Notes under the pieces: model-generated
Seen by the model: the letters and a program-made list of their open reading frames with translations, nothing else
The model's database searches: none
Told to the model about the DNA's origin: nothing
Program-made: the position numbers and the translations under genes
Shown: positions 13,249 to 23,900 of the stretch, one piece after another
How the letters are laid out: each line of letters opens with the position of its first letter
How positions within the stretch are numbered: position 1 is the first letter of the stretch
Source: Tetradesmus obliquus
Lineage: Eukaryota; Chlorophyta; Chlorophyceae; Sphaeropleales; Scenedesmaceae
NCBI GenBank assembly: GCA_030272155.1
Contig: CP126193.1
Coordinates: 2,108,001 to 2,172,000, forward strand
Direction: 5' to 3'
DNA length: 64,000 bases

Positions 13249-14146
13249 GGCTTGCAGGGTGCCATGCAGCGCTCCTTTGGCAGCACCTGCCACGGCGCGG
13301 GCCGCGCCCTCAGCCACAGCGCAGCCATGCGCGGCCTGGACAGCAAGCAGGTGCGCTGCTATCTTCAAAACCTTGCATTCTGCGCTGTGTGCACGCAGCT
13401 GCTCGGGTGCAGCAGGTGCATGCATCCCAGAACTGCCTGCAGGTGCGCTGCACTTGACAGCAAGCTTGTTGCGGTGCTGCCATGCTGCCATGCTGTGCTG
13501 CGCTGCTGCGCTGCTGCAGGTGCTGTCTCAGCTGTCTCAGCAGGGCATTGCGCTGCGCATTGCCACCAAGAAGCTGCTGCGCTGCACTCAACAGCTGTCG
13601 TGCTGGTAAGCTGTCATCTTCATGTGCTGTGCTGCTGCAGGTGCTGTCTCAGCTGTCGCAGCAGGGCATTGCGCTGCGCATTGCCACCAAGAAGCTGGCG
13701 GCGGAGGAGGCGCCCGCCAGCTACAAGGACGTCAGCCAGGTGGGGTCCATGATGGCCTGCCTGCGGCTGGTCCCACCCCATGTGTGTGCACGCGCGCTCG
13801 AGCAGCGAGCCGTGAAATGTGATAGGCACAGCCGCGTCCTGGTCACCAGGTACATGCATGCATACCTCGAGTGTGTGCGCTGGCAGGGCAATGACGCCTC
13901 TTAATGCTGTATGACCCGCGCGCATGCTGCAGATGTGCAGCCGATGTGACGGCTGTCGCATGGAACTGCTGCCGGATTGCTGATTGCAAGCAGCAGAGTA
14001 ACTGGTAGGTTCGTGCTGTCCTGCTGCACAGCTGACATGCCTGCTGCACTTTGCCTGCCTGGCTGCAGGTGATTGACACCTGCCACGCGGTGGGCATCTC
14101 CAAGAAGTGTGTGCGCCTGCGGCCCGTGATTGTGGTCAAGGGCTGA
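7198..14146 (+). CDS. RTCB: RNA-splicing ligase RtcB (HSPC117 type)
   Basis: Joins tRNA halves and other RNAs bearing 2',3'-cyclic phosphate or 3'-phosphate ends to 5'-OH ends, using Mn2+ and GTP. Exons I can place: 7198-7823, 8329-8490, 9638-9847, 10140-10279, 10838-10945, 11172-11279, 11739-11896, 12249-12336, 12594-12667, 12844-12970, 13258-13350, 13641-13739, 14069-14146; phases agree throughout. Family motifs in order: [31 protein letters not shown] (metal-binding Cys), [28 protein letters not shown], and HGAGRALSH, which holds the guanylylated His. It ends [18 protein letters not shown]. All catalytic residues are present. An N-terminal extension of about 180 residues, rich in Gln, Ala, Ser and Asp with a basic patch (KKARRKARQ), precedes the core. 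The start codon lies upstream of 7198 and was not found. One intron is GC-AG (donor GCAAGG after 12970). Confidence 0.93.
8036..8220 (+). repeat. Two echoes of the RTCB exon start at 8329
   Basis: Copies at about 8040-8075 and 8166-8215 repeat the acceptor and first codons of exon 8329-8490. The second still reads [17 protein letters not shown] against [17 protein letters not shown] in the real exon. Both are direct copies in the preceding intron. Confidence 0.75.
8414..9062 (+). repeat. Tandem array of an RTCB exon 3' edge plus donor, ~107-bp period
   Basis: The last part of exon 8329-8490 ([19 protein letters not shown], then a GTGAG donor) is followed by five further direct copies, with donor positions near 8628, 8734, 8841, 8948 and 9058. 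The last four units are nearly identical and about 107 bp apart. Against the real exon, all the differences I see over the peptide [18 protein letters not shown] are synonymous. The copies lack an in-frame acceptor, so splicing in whole would break the frame. Confidence 0.9.
9523..9590 (+). repeat. Echo of the RTCB exon start at 9638
   Basis: A CAG acceptor followed by [16 protein letters not shown] duplicates the start of the real exon ([16 protein letters not shown]) about 115 bp upstream. Of the base differences I can align, six are synonymous and one changes Ser to Ile. Similarity stops after the GFA codons. Confidence 0.85.
10955..11024 (+). repeat. CAG run just after a splice donor
   Basis: An interrupted (CAG)n run of about 60 bp lies a few bases inside the RTCB intron that begins at 10946. 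The same intron ends with a CTG run at about 11129-11160 before the acceptor at 11171. The two ends are complementary and could pair in the pre-mRNA. Confidence 0.8.
11625..11690 (+). repeat. Echo of the RTCB exon start at 11739
   Basis: A CAG acceptor followed by [16 protein letters not shown] repeats the real exon start [16 protein letters not shown] about 113 bp upstream. Unlike most echoes here, this copy has several amino-acid changes and looks older. Confidence 0.8.
12143..12222 (+). mobile_element. Degenerate copy of dispersed repeat family 1 in an RTCB intron
   Basis: Contains shortened versions of both conserved ends of the family: CTGTTGTGGCTC near 12159 and CCAGGACCCACATGTAACT near 12187. 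The middle is almost entirely missing. No target-site duplication is evident. Confidence 0.65.
13183..13247 (+). repeat. (CTG)21-type microsatellite before a splice acceptor
   Basis: A pure CTG run of about 63 bp ends ten bases before the acceptor of RTCB exon 13258-13350. On the sense strand it supplies the pyrimidine-containing tract before the AG. It is the longest pure run in the window. Confidence 0.95.
13520..13610 (+). repeat. Echo of the RTCB exon start at 13641
   Basis: Repeats the acceptor and the first ~57 coding bases of exon 13641-13739 ([18 protein letters not shown]). Over those bases I see a single difference, which is synonymous. Downstream the copy diverges (LLRC instead of LAAEE). 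Confidence 0.88.
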
Positions 14147-15600
14147 GCAGCTGCAGCCAGCCTGACCTCACCAACATGTTGATACCCATCAGCGATAGCA
14201 TCATCGCCATCGGTCAAGGGCTGAGCAGCTGCAACCAGCCTGACCTGGCACGTCAGATGCACAGACGTGTGTGCAGCTGTGGTTGAATGCCAGGGGCTTA
14301 TTGCAGCATTCTCAGGATGCCAGAGACTGTGGCAGCAGTTCAGTTGAGTTGCAGTACAGTTGGTGGTTGAATAGTACTATTGCTGCACGCTGTTGCAGTT
14401 CGGTTAACAGGTTGTGGTCAAGCGGCCCGGCGCTGTCGCAGCAGCATGTAGAGCTGACATGCCGTCATCATGCACTGGCGGAGCGTGCATGCCAATGATG
14501 GTTACTTTACCACTTTTCCTCTTCCGTACCACTTTGACTGATATAGTATTATGAGTTGCAGTAACAGACATTGCAGTGAAGCATAATGAGCGAAATATGC
14601 AGCCGGTGTGCCCCAGATATTGAATGTTTGTGAGTTTTGTAGACTTTACAATGATGGCGTCACATGCATCCAGGTGCACCGTGTATAGAGCCGTTACTGG
14701 CTTGCAGTTCCAGCTGTTCCTTGCAAATAAAAATCACATCGCAGCTACAACTAGGCAACGGCAGCAATCCAAATGAGAGAGGAAGTTACATGTGGGTCCT
14801 GGCACCATTCATTGGATGGTATGAGCCACAACAGGTTGAACACAGGTCTGAGACCAGAAAAGCAAATGCTGGCTGCTGGCATTGCCCAAACATGCCCTGT
14901 GCCTCATTATGCTGCGCACTGGCACGTAGTATCGACCAGATGGCAATGCAGTATAGTACATGTGCTTCTAATGCAGCCAGCAGCAGCTGCTGCCTTGCAA
15001 GGCAATGCTTGCGTCATACGCTCAAGCCACCAGCCAGGAATGCCAGCCACATTCTAGTGGTGCCACAGCAGCAGGTGAGGTGCTGCTGCTACAACGCAAG
15101 CCAGCATGCTGAAGCTGCCGCGCGCCCTGCCCTTGCTGCTGCTGCTGGTGCTCGTGCTGCCACCAACCTTGATGCCCTCACAGCAACCCCTTGGCTGCTG
15201 CTGGTGGTGCAGCAAGCAAACCTATCAGCCGCCCTCTGCTTTGGCAGTAGCCTTGCCTGCGGCTGCTGCTGCTGCCCTGCAAGATGCACACCTGGCAGCC
15301 TACAACACTGCTTCCCTGTTGGCCTGCCACAGAGTATGTGTGTTGCTGGCGGCCCGCCTGACAAGAGGCTGCCTGCTGCTGCTGCTGCTGCTGCTGCTGG
15401 AGTGGTACTTGCCCGCTGCAGCTCCCGACACAGCTGCACTGCATCTGGGGAGCGCAGCAGCATCACTTCAGCGCCCATGGCTTCCGCGCTGCATGCACGC
15501 AGCCGCCGCCGCCGCGGCTGCTGCTGCTCATGCCCGCTGCTGTCTCCTCCAGCTGCACGGCCGCTGCTACTGCCTGCAGTGTCGTGGAATGACACGCCAT
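14147..15600. other. Convergent spacer between RTCB and the AP2-like gene
   Basis: RTCB ends at 14146. A short direct repeat of its last codons and stop (GTCAAGGGCTGAGCAGCTGC) occurs again near 14213. A copy of dispersed family 1 lies at 14774-14862. Long minus-strand open frames at 15089-15600 are Ala/Gln/Ser-rich, follow CTG runs, and show no recognisable domain. Confidence 0.5.
14774..14862 (-). mobile_element. Short copy of dispersed repeat family 1 with 6-bp flanking repeats
   Basis: Reverse orientation relative to the long copy at 22689-23265. It keeps the left block (TTTTCTGGTCTCAGACCTG through TGTTGTGGCTCATACC on its sense strand) and the right block (GGTGCCAGGACCCACATG). Only about 11 bp lie between them. 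The direct repeat CAAATG flanks it (14770-14775 and 14863-14868), consistent with an insertion footprint. Confidence 0.75.
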
Positions 15601-15617
15601 TTTGGCCTCTAATCACC

Positions 15618-15654
<37 letters not shown>

Positions 15655-15721
15655 CTCCTGTGAAAGTACTGCTGCTGCTGTCGTCGCTGCCATTGCTGCC
15701 GTCGCTGCCTGCAAGTGCGGC

Positions 15722-15938
15722 ATCTGACAGCCGCACGCCAGGGTAGCGAGCAGCCAGCAGCGCCCCAAAGGCTGCCACCTGCTGGCTGCTGTAGATGTGC
15801 GTGGGGAAGTTGAACTTCACGATGTGCCTGGCGCGTCCCAGCTGCTGGGCTAAGCGGGCACAAATCAGCAGCACATGCGGCAGCAACAGCGTCGTCGAAC
15901 GACACTCTCAGCAGCCTGGTCGACCCTGTCACAAGAAC
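15722..15938 (-). pseudogene. Broken fifth AP2-like repeat downstream of the AP2-like gene
   Basis: Directly after the TAA stop at 15939-15941 the same frame continues as another repeat (LLRVSFDDAVAAACAADL). Then, near 15855-15862, the family pattern shifts to another frame (RLAQQLGRARHIVKFNFP, then THIYSSQQVAAFGALL). One in-frame stop and one frameshift therefore separate it from the main protein. It could instead be rescued by unseen introns, but no short intron fits. Confidence 0.65.
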
Positions 15939-16540
15939 TTACGCCCGCCAGCCTTTGCTGCTGGGATGGCAGCAAACAGGTCGCTGCTGCTGCTGCTGAT
16001 CAGCTGCACGACATGCAGCGGCTAGCTCAGGTTCTGCATCAGCTGCTGCTGTTGCAGCGACTTCCGCTGCGGACTGCGCAGTTCTGACAGCCCGCAGACA
16101 GGCAGCTGCCTCTGAGGGTGTGCTACTTGCTGCTGCTGGCTCAAACCAGGCTGGCCGCTCAAACTTCAGCAGCTGCCGCATGGCTGCCACCTGCTGCGCT
16201 GTGTAGCTGTCACTTGGCAGGTTGCCAGCCGCGCGGCCTATGGCCAGCTGTGCTAGGTCAGCAGCACACACAGCATGCAGGCGGCTGCTGACAAATTTCC
16301 TGAAGCTTTTACCTGCCCTGATAATCTGGAAACAGTACTGTTCACGTGAGCACGATACGTTCCTGCCATAAGGTGGCCCATCGGCGCTGCTGCTGTACTG
16401 CACTGCTGCCTCTGTTGCTGCAGCAGCTGCTGCTGCCTCTTTCACGGCGTCATCCGCTGCTGCTTGCAGCTCAGCCCGCTGCTGCAGACGCTCTGCTCCC
16501 TTCAATAGTTCAGCAGCAGGCAGCGCAAATAATGTGCTGC

Positions 16541-16573
<33 letters not shown>

Positions 16574-17906
16574 CCTGCTCACATGCAGCCAGCTTCATCT
16601 TGGGCCGCTTCAGGCGCAGTAGCGCTGCCATGTCTGCCACCTCCTGCTGCTGCGTGTAGATGGCTGCAGGAAAGTTGAGCGCTGCTGCTGCCTCTGCGGT
16701 CCTGCCGAATATGGCGAGGCGTGCCAGGTCAGCTGCACAGGCAGCCTGCACACCATCCTGCACAGGCATTGCATACCTTCTGCTTCCTTGCAGTATGCTG
16801 CTGTCAGTAATCCCCATTCTGCATCCATCCGTCCCGCGGATCACCCAGCTGCCGTGAGGTGGCCGCTGCTGACCATTAAACAGCGCAGCCTGTGCCGATG
16901 CCTCAGCAGCTGCTGCTATCGCAGCATCTGCAGCACGTTTGACTGCTTTCTCAGCTGATGCAGTTGACCCATCATGCGCCGCGTTGTGGGCACGCCTCAC
17001 CCGCAGCAACAGCTGCTGCCAATCTTCTACCTGCTGCTGCGTGTAGGTGTCTGCAGGAAAGTGGGTTGCGGCCGTGCCATGGCCCTGCAGGGCAAGCCGC
17101 ACCAGGTCCGCAGCACAGCACGCCTCTAGGCGGCTGCTGAAGCACCTGATTAGTGTGTTGCCTTGATGCCCGAGTTGGAAGCCCAACTGCCAAGGGTCAA
17201 CAGCCCTGCTAGCCTTGTATTGCACATACCTAACCCGTATGAGGTTTGACTCCACCTGCTGTGCTGCTGCTGGTGAAGCTAGCCGCACAGCTGCTGCTGC
17301 ATCTGCAGCAGCGCTCATTGCTGCGTGCTCTGCTGCCGCCCTGGCCGCAACCTCTGCTGCTGCGCCTGCGTCCCATGCTGCCACACGCAAGCCAGGCTGC
17401 CACTGCTGCAGCAGCGCTCCCCATGCTGCCACCTGCTGCTGCCGGTACATGCCTGGGGGGAAGTTTATGTTCCGTGGTGCCGCTTCTGAGCTGCGGAGTG
17501 CGAGCCGAATAAGATCACTGGCACAAGCTGCTTCAACAGCAGTCTCAAACTGCTTGGTGAACTTGCCAGCTGCAGTACACGTCTCAGTCATCCAAACCGT
17601 GCCAGTCCTGAAGGCCCCTTTTGGTTTTGTGTTGCTCGCATCAATTTGTTCTACTGCAGAAGGACAGGTGCATCTAGCTGCTGCCACTGCCTCTGTGACA
17701 GCTGCTTTTGCAGCGGCCCGTACTAGACTGCTGGGAGTCGCAGTACTGGGTGTAACCATTGGTCTTTTTAAGGAAAAACCAATTGACCTGCACGTTGAAC
17801 AATTCATTGACGTGATCGCCACGGAACGGGGGCAAGAAACAGGGGCACTAGCAGCAGCACTGCAGCCTAGCAGCAACAGCAGGCCAGCAGCCAGTAGCAT
17901 CAGCAC
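15939..17906 (-). CDS. Protein with four degenerate AP2/ERF-like repeats
   Basis: An uninterrupted frame of 655 codons containing four units of about 120-140 residues. Each ends with the second half of an AP2 domain pattern: (E/Q/H)A(A/V/C)CA(A/S)DL..LA(I/L), then NFP..(I/M)Y and QQQVA. Units centre roughly on residues 140, 275, 400 and 560, separated by Ala-rich helices. The first half of each unit (strands carrying the DNA-contacting Arg/Trp in real AP2 domains) is only weakly kept, for example SWVIRGTDGCRMGI. DNA binding is thus inferred, not shown. The frame's first residues look hydrophobic (LMLLAAGLLLLLGCSAAAS), but a GTGAGT donor lies just before them at about 17912. The true start may therefore be an upstream exon and the hydrophobic stretch may be intron. 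Confidence 0.55.
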
Positions 17907-17913
17907 TCACTTG

Positions 17914-18015
17914 TACCCTGACGATGACGTGTAGCCTAGATGTGCTTTAATATATTCCTCTGCTGTGGCAATGGTCAGCGGGCCAGCGCCCGAAAGCCAT
18001 CGGCACCGCGACTGT
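17914..18015 (-). CDS. Possible upstream exon of the AP2-like gene
   Basis: Minus-strand frame reading LTIATAEEYIKAHLGYTSSS and ending YK at a GTGAGT donor. A GYK-type end is what precedes the first strand of an AP2 domain. The gene's first exon and promoter would lie between here and the TPS 3' end at 18532. This is a weak call from frame and donor only. Confidence 0.3.
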
Positions 18016-18531
18016 GTCCAACGCTATCGAGCAAGATTTGAGCAACAATTGATGTGGTAATGTCGTCAGTCAATGATAACGCTAGACCAGCTGAGGCTGT
18101 GCTGTTGCCGTGCTGCATATACGTGTACGCACAGAGGAACACCTCAACCCTGGTTCAGACGAATTCAAACCAACCATGATGTTCTGGTTCAGACGAAGTC
18201 AAACCAACCTCTTTTACTCCGTATCCCGGACGATCGTTTCCTTGCTTGTGTGCGATCCACGGCCATTGCGCATGCACGCATGGCGTGCAAGTACTGAGCT
18301 ACTGTCTGCAATGCCTGCGCCTCTACGCGCTCAAAGTTCAGCTGTAAAGGTAGGTCAAGCCACACATTGCTTGCAAATTGCAATGAGCCCTCGCGTGCCG
18401 TCACAGTCTGAGTTGGGCCAGAGTGTTTTGAGGCGAAACAGCTGGTGTAACACGAAAACTAACGCTGGCGTGCCACTCCCACTGCTGTGGGTGCTGCAGC
18501 TACGTACGCGCCTAAGCACCTGAACCAGCAC

Positions 18532-18592
18532 TCAGAAGGAGTCGTTGCGTGGGGGCAGGCCCACCCCTGCCACCTTTGCCAGCAGCAGCGCC
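18532..18592 (-). repeat. Second copy of the TPS terminal exon end, with stop
   Basis: Repeats the last residues of TPS (LLAKVAGVGLPPRNDSF, then stop TGA) about 110 bp after the first copy (LLAKMAGVGLPPRNDSF, stop TAA at 18645). The single residue change is Met to Val. A CTG run separates the two. It could act as an alternative 3' end only if an acceptor upstream is used. Confidence 0.9.
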
Positions 18593-18644
18593 TGATGATC
18601 CCAGCACCGGACTGCTGCTGCGCTGCTGCTGCTGCTGCTGCTGC

Positions 18645-20352
18645 TTAGAAGGAGTCGTTGCGCGGGGGCAGGCCCACCCCTGCCATCTTTGCCAGCAGCT
18701 CCAGCACCTCGTTGGTGTCGTTCACGTAGAACTTGGCCTTGCTGGGGCGCTGGCCCACCACGCACGCAAACACCTGGCAGCAGCAGCAGCAGCACATGTC
18801 AAGGGGCTGTGTTGGATCCACAAACACCTGGGTGCATGCAGGCTTTGCAGAATCTGTGTACCTAGCATTGCCCTGTAAGACAAGAGCATTTTGTCGAAGC
18901 CAAGCAGCAGCACATGGCTGAGGCAGAGCAGCGGCCCAATCATCCACCCACAATGCCGGGGTGCAGCAGACCACCACTCCCACAGCGCTGCCAAGCTACT
19001 GGTGACGCAAGCTGTGTCACTTCAAACCAACCAGGCCCCAGTGGGGCCACCCAGTGATCACCTTGAAAATAATCAGCCACCAAACTCACCTCTGCGGGGT
19101 GCCGGGGGGTATCCGCATACTGCTCAATGGCGGTGAACATGTCCTCATCAGACCTGTCATCACCAACAGCAAGCACAAAGTCAACCGCGCCGCCAGCCAA
19201 GCCCCGCGAGCTGCCGCCAGCAGCAGCATCCGCAGCCGCCTGCTGCTGCTGTTGCTGCTGCATCTGCTGCTGGTGCACCGGCTGCCGCGGTAGCGGCGGC
19301 GGCCCGCCCGCTGCTGCTGCTGCATGTGCCGCCTGCCACTGCTGCCCGCCTGCCGGCCCGCCCATCCCTAAGCTGTGTGCTGCAACTGCTGCAGCGCCAG
19401 CGCCCGGCGGCAGGCCGTCTAGGCTACCTGCTGCTGCTGCTGCTGCCGGCTCTGGTGCTGCTGCTGCTGGTGCGCTGGTGCTGCCAGGCATGCTTGGTGC
19501 CGCCTCTCCGGTGACCAGGGGGTCGCGCTTGCAGATGAGCTCCACCAGGCTGCCCTTGGAGATGCCCTGCAGCAGTTTGTAACAGTTGTACACAGTTTTG
19601 GATGCATTACAGCATGTACGCAGCGAGGGCAGATGAGCAGCGGGCTGTATGCTTGAATCCGAGGCTTGTTCTGCACGCAGTGGTGTTGCTGTTCACACAC
19701 GCAGCAGCTGAATATCATTTACATCATTAAACAGTTTTCTATACGGCGCTCGACAGCTTTCAGCATTCCACCAGCGCAACACGCATCACACAGCATGCAT
19801 CACACAGCATGCATCACACAGCAAGCATCACACAGCAAGCACCACAATGCAACTGTCTGCTGCCCATCCAGCGCAACACGCATCACACAGCATGCATCAC
19901 ACAGCAAGCATCACACAGCATGCATCACACAGCAAGCATCACACAGCATGCATCACACAGCAAGCATCACACAGCATGCATCACACAGCAAGCATCACAC
20001 AGCATGCATCACACAGCAAGCATCACACAGCATGCATCACACAGCAAGCATCACACAGCAAGCATCACACAGCATGCATCACACAGCAAGCATCACACAG
20101 CAAGCACCACAATGCAAGCACCACAATGCAACTGTCTGCTGCCCATCCAGCGCCGTGCAACTGCAGCTTGGCCTCCACAGTGAGACACATGTACAGACTG
20201 ATGCAAAGTATGAACAAATCCTGAATCAGAACATGACAGCAGGCCCACCTGCGGCTTTGCCTCCACGATGGTGTTGCCGCTGATGACCTCGATGGGCTTG
20301 TTGCTCAGCACGTCCTCCAGGTGGTCCAGCAGCTCCTTGGCCTGCAGGGGGA

Positions 20353-20384
<32 letters not shown>

Positions 20385-20938
20385 AACAGGCACCATCAGG
20401 TTCGATGAAGGTGCCAGCACGTCCTCCAGGTGGTCCAGCAGCTCCTTGGCCTGTTGAGAGGGGAGGCAGCAGCAGCAGCAGCAGCAGTAGCAGTAGCAGC
20501 AACGCAAAGAGGAACAGGTGTCAAGTCTAACGTTCCAATGCAGTTTTGGCGCTGTGCACTTGTGATCCACAGGCGCAGTACGCGTACTAGGCTACCTCAA
20601 GCAATATGTTTCGGCACTCAATCCATTCCCGAGGCACTGAAGGCAACCCAGATGGTGTTTCGTAGCAGCACATCATATGCTGCCGCAGGCCGCACCTGCC
20701 AGTTGCCAAAGTCCGGGTCACCGTCGCCATAGTGCCACACCAGCACACTAAATTAGATGCGCCAGTCCAGCGGAATTGAACATGAAGCTTCTGCGTTCAA
20801 CCCAAATGACCTCAATGCAATATGGAAGCCGCACCTGCCAGTTGCCGAAGTCAGGGTCAGCGTCGCCGTAGTGCCACACCAGCGCTGATGCCTTCACCTC
20901 GATGTGGCTGCCGTCAGTGCACTCGCAGTACTGCAGGC

Positions 20939-20971
<33 letters not shown>

Positions 20972-23900
20972 GAAGCAAATATGCCCAAACACTTTTTGGT
21001 AGCAGAGGTTGAGTAACACAATGCCCAGCCGAGCATGGTGAGCCATCACGCACCACCGGCAAGAGAAAAACACAGAGCCAAGGCAACACCTGCTTGAGGA
21101 TGGGCAGCACCGTTGCCTGCCAACACTGGGCAGCCATCTGCACATGTTCGTCTGCAACTGGCCAGAAACACCACGTTCATCAGTGCAACCGCATGATGCC
21201 AGAAAATACACAGACACACCAAAACCGCACCAAAACACCGTACATCAGAAGGGCATCATACACCGCACCTGCTTGAGGATGGGCAGCACCATGGCCTGCC
21301 AGGAGTGGTCGGCCAGGGGGAAGCGGCTGTGCCAGCGGCGGCGCCACGGCGGCCGGATGAAGAAGCCGTGCTCAGCCGCCAGGCCCACGCCAGGCTGCGG
21401 CAGAACAGAAAGAAGAACAAAGCAGGCACACAGCAGGTTTAAAGAGTGATGACAACATGAGAGACGCACGGATGAAGAAGCCGTGCTCAGCTGCCAGACC
21501 CACGCCAGGCTGCGGCAACAACACAAGAAGGGCAGCAGCAGTGCGGCAGTTGAGAGAGATGCACGAATGCATGCCAGGCGCGCAGATGAAGAGTGCGCTC
21601 GGCTGCGGCAGCAGTTGGTGCTCAGCAACAAACCACCACCAGCCAGAAGCACGCCTCAATAAACAGCCCAACAAGCCCCCTCCGGCACCACTTCCCCTCC
21701 CCAAACCAAATCAAAAAGCACAACCCACACCAACACTCACCATGCCCTCAAATCATCCTCTCAGCTCCTGCTGGCTGCGCCAACCACACAGCCCAACACA
21801 CAGCCCAACTCCCACCTCCCCACTTCACATCTGCACAGCAAAGCCCTCTCAAGCGGCACTCACCACGCCCTCGAACCATCCTCCCAGGTCCTGCTGGCTG
21901 CGCCCGCTGATGACCAACAACCCAACACACAGCCCAAGTCCCACCTCCTCCAAGCAGCTGAGCTTCAGACTCACCACGCCCTTAAACCAGCCACACGTGT
22001 GGCCCCGACAGAAAATACCCACCTCCCAACCTCCCCTTCGCCAAACCACAAAACCCCAGCCGCACGCCGCACTCACCACGCCCTCGAACCATCCTCCCAG
22101 CTCCTGCTGGCTGTGCCGAACCAAACAGCCAAAACCACAGCCCAACTCCCCGCCTGCACCAAGCAGCAAAGCCCTCTTAACCCGCACTCACCACGCCCTC
22201 AAACCATCCGCCCAGCTCCTGCTGGCTGCGCCCGCTGATGACCCACACCTCGTTGCAGGGGTCGGCCGTGAGCCCGCCCAGCACCGCCAGCACGCTCTCA
22301 GGGGGGGCCGCGGATATGTTGCGGTGCGGGATGAGCGTGCCGTCGTAGTCCAGCAGCAGCAGGCGCCGCGTGGAGCTGCGGGCATGGCGGCACAGAGCAG
22401 CGGGTAGATGTGAGGCCATCGCAGCAGCATGTGATGAGAAGAACAGCAGGGCGCCAGTACAGGGCAGCAGCAGCACGGCAGCAGCAAAGCGGCGACTGGG
22501 GGTTGAGAACAGCAAACCGTGGAGCTGGACGCAGATGGTGTGCGGCAGGCCGGCAGGGCGGGATGAAACAGCACAGCTGTGCTCAGCAAAAAAACAGCAG
22601 GGGTAGGCCATGGGATGTGCATGCTGGCGCAAACTAGCCCGGCAGGCAGACGCGCTTTCCATTCTAAACAATGTGCAAAACATAAGCACCGCAGTAAGAC
22701 GTCTCTGGATATAACATGAGATTTGGTGCTCAAGGGTGTGCAGTGCGTTTACGGTGCTCACTCTCCTTTTCTGGTCTCAGACCTGTGTTCAACCTGTTGT
22801 GGCTCATACCTGCGGCTTATGTGCCACAACGTGTTGGCACGTTTTGGCACGTTCGTGCCGGGGCGTGGTTATGTCACGTGTGTGTGTGTGTGTGGGGGGG
22901 GGGGGGGGGCGCGGACGTAAACGGCACAGGGCAGCTCGGTGAAGTGCAGACGAGTTCGATTCCTGGGGTAAACGCTTTTCCGGGCGTGTCGCTGTAAGCC
23001 GGGATTGCGCGCGCCTGATGCGGTGAACGTGTTGAATAAGAAGTAATTGGCGTATAGCCGGTGTCTGGTGGCACGGACTTGGTTTTCTGAAGCTGCACTG
23101 GTATGTCTGTGCCGTGGGTAGATTGTGCGACACGTAACGTGTCTGGCGTGCGCAGTTGTTGGTTATAAAGTGGTGTGAATCGATAATGCAAGCAAATGTG
23201 GCCGTCGGAAGGCGGACGCAGCAGTCACTTGACGGTGCCAGGACCCACATGTAACTATCCTCTTTCATAAGCAGAAAAGCTCAGCAACACACTCCAGGCA
23301 TGCTGTGACGGCTTTGCATGCCCGGGTTGCACCTGACACAAACAGCCGTACATTTGCCGCTGTGCACCTTGACAAGATGTCAAGCATGCTGCCACAAGCG
23401 CACAGCGGCAATGTGTGGCCAGCTGCTTGAATGTGTAGCCCCAGAGGACTACTTGTGTCAGCATAATGTGTTTTGTTCAAAACTTACGTCTACGAATTTG
23501 TCCAGGGGTGAATGACTCGGGGTTGCGCGGGGTGGGTCAACCGCGAGTAAGTGAGCCCGGGCGGCTGCTGCCGTTGCTGTGCGGTGCTTTGTCCGCTGCC
23601 AGGCACCACGGGGTGAGGGGCTGGAGCAAGGAAGCACCGCGCTGAAGCTTTGTCATGCAGCTACAGCAGAAATAGCCAAGTCGATCAAACTACTGGCATG
23701 CTACGGGCATGCAAATATATACAAACACACACCACTGCGTATCAGATTTGCGTCCAGCGCAACCAGCCGGCAGGTGTCCAGGCCCAGACCCAGCCACCGA
23801 TCACACCGGTGTTACACAACATCACATGATAACAAAGTAACACACCTGCGGTAAGCCGAAATGGTGGTCGGCTCCTCCAGCTTCCTGAAATTTGCGTCCA

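Noticed and set aside
15089..15746. Overlapping long frames on both strands suggesting a second gene opposite the AP2-like gene
   Set aside because: Composition is dominated by CTG-derived Leu/Ala/Cys/Ser runs. Only the minus-strand part near 15745-15935 shows a family pattern, and that is the broken AP2-like repeat.
17800..17906. Signal peptide at the start of the AP2-like protein
   Set aside because: The hydrophobic stretch is preceded by a good GTGAGT donor in a longer upstream frame, so it may be intron. I do not claim secretion.
19788..20118. Possible CRISPR-like array
   Set aside because: The repeat units abut with no unique spacers, and the sequence is eukaryotic with introns.
19666..20283. 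205-codon frame reading HHTASITQHASHSK repeats
   Set aside because: It is a translation of the 14/28-bp minisatellite; the unit length is not a multiple of three, so several frames stay open by chance.
22757..22800. RNA polymerase III B box in dispersed family 1, making it a SINE
   Set aside because: GTTCAACCT resembles but does not match the consensus at the last position, and no A box or tail was found.
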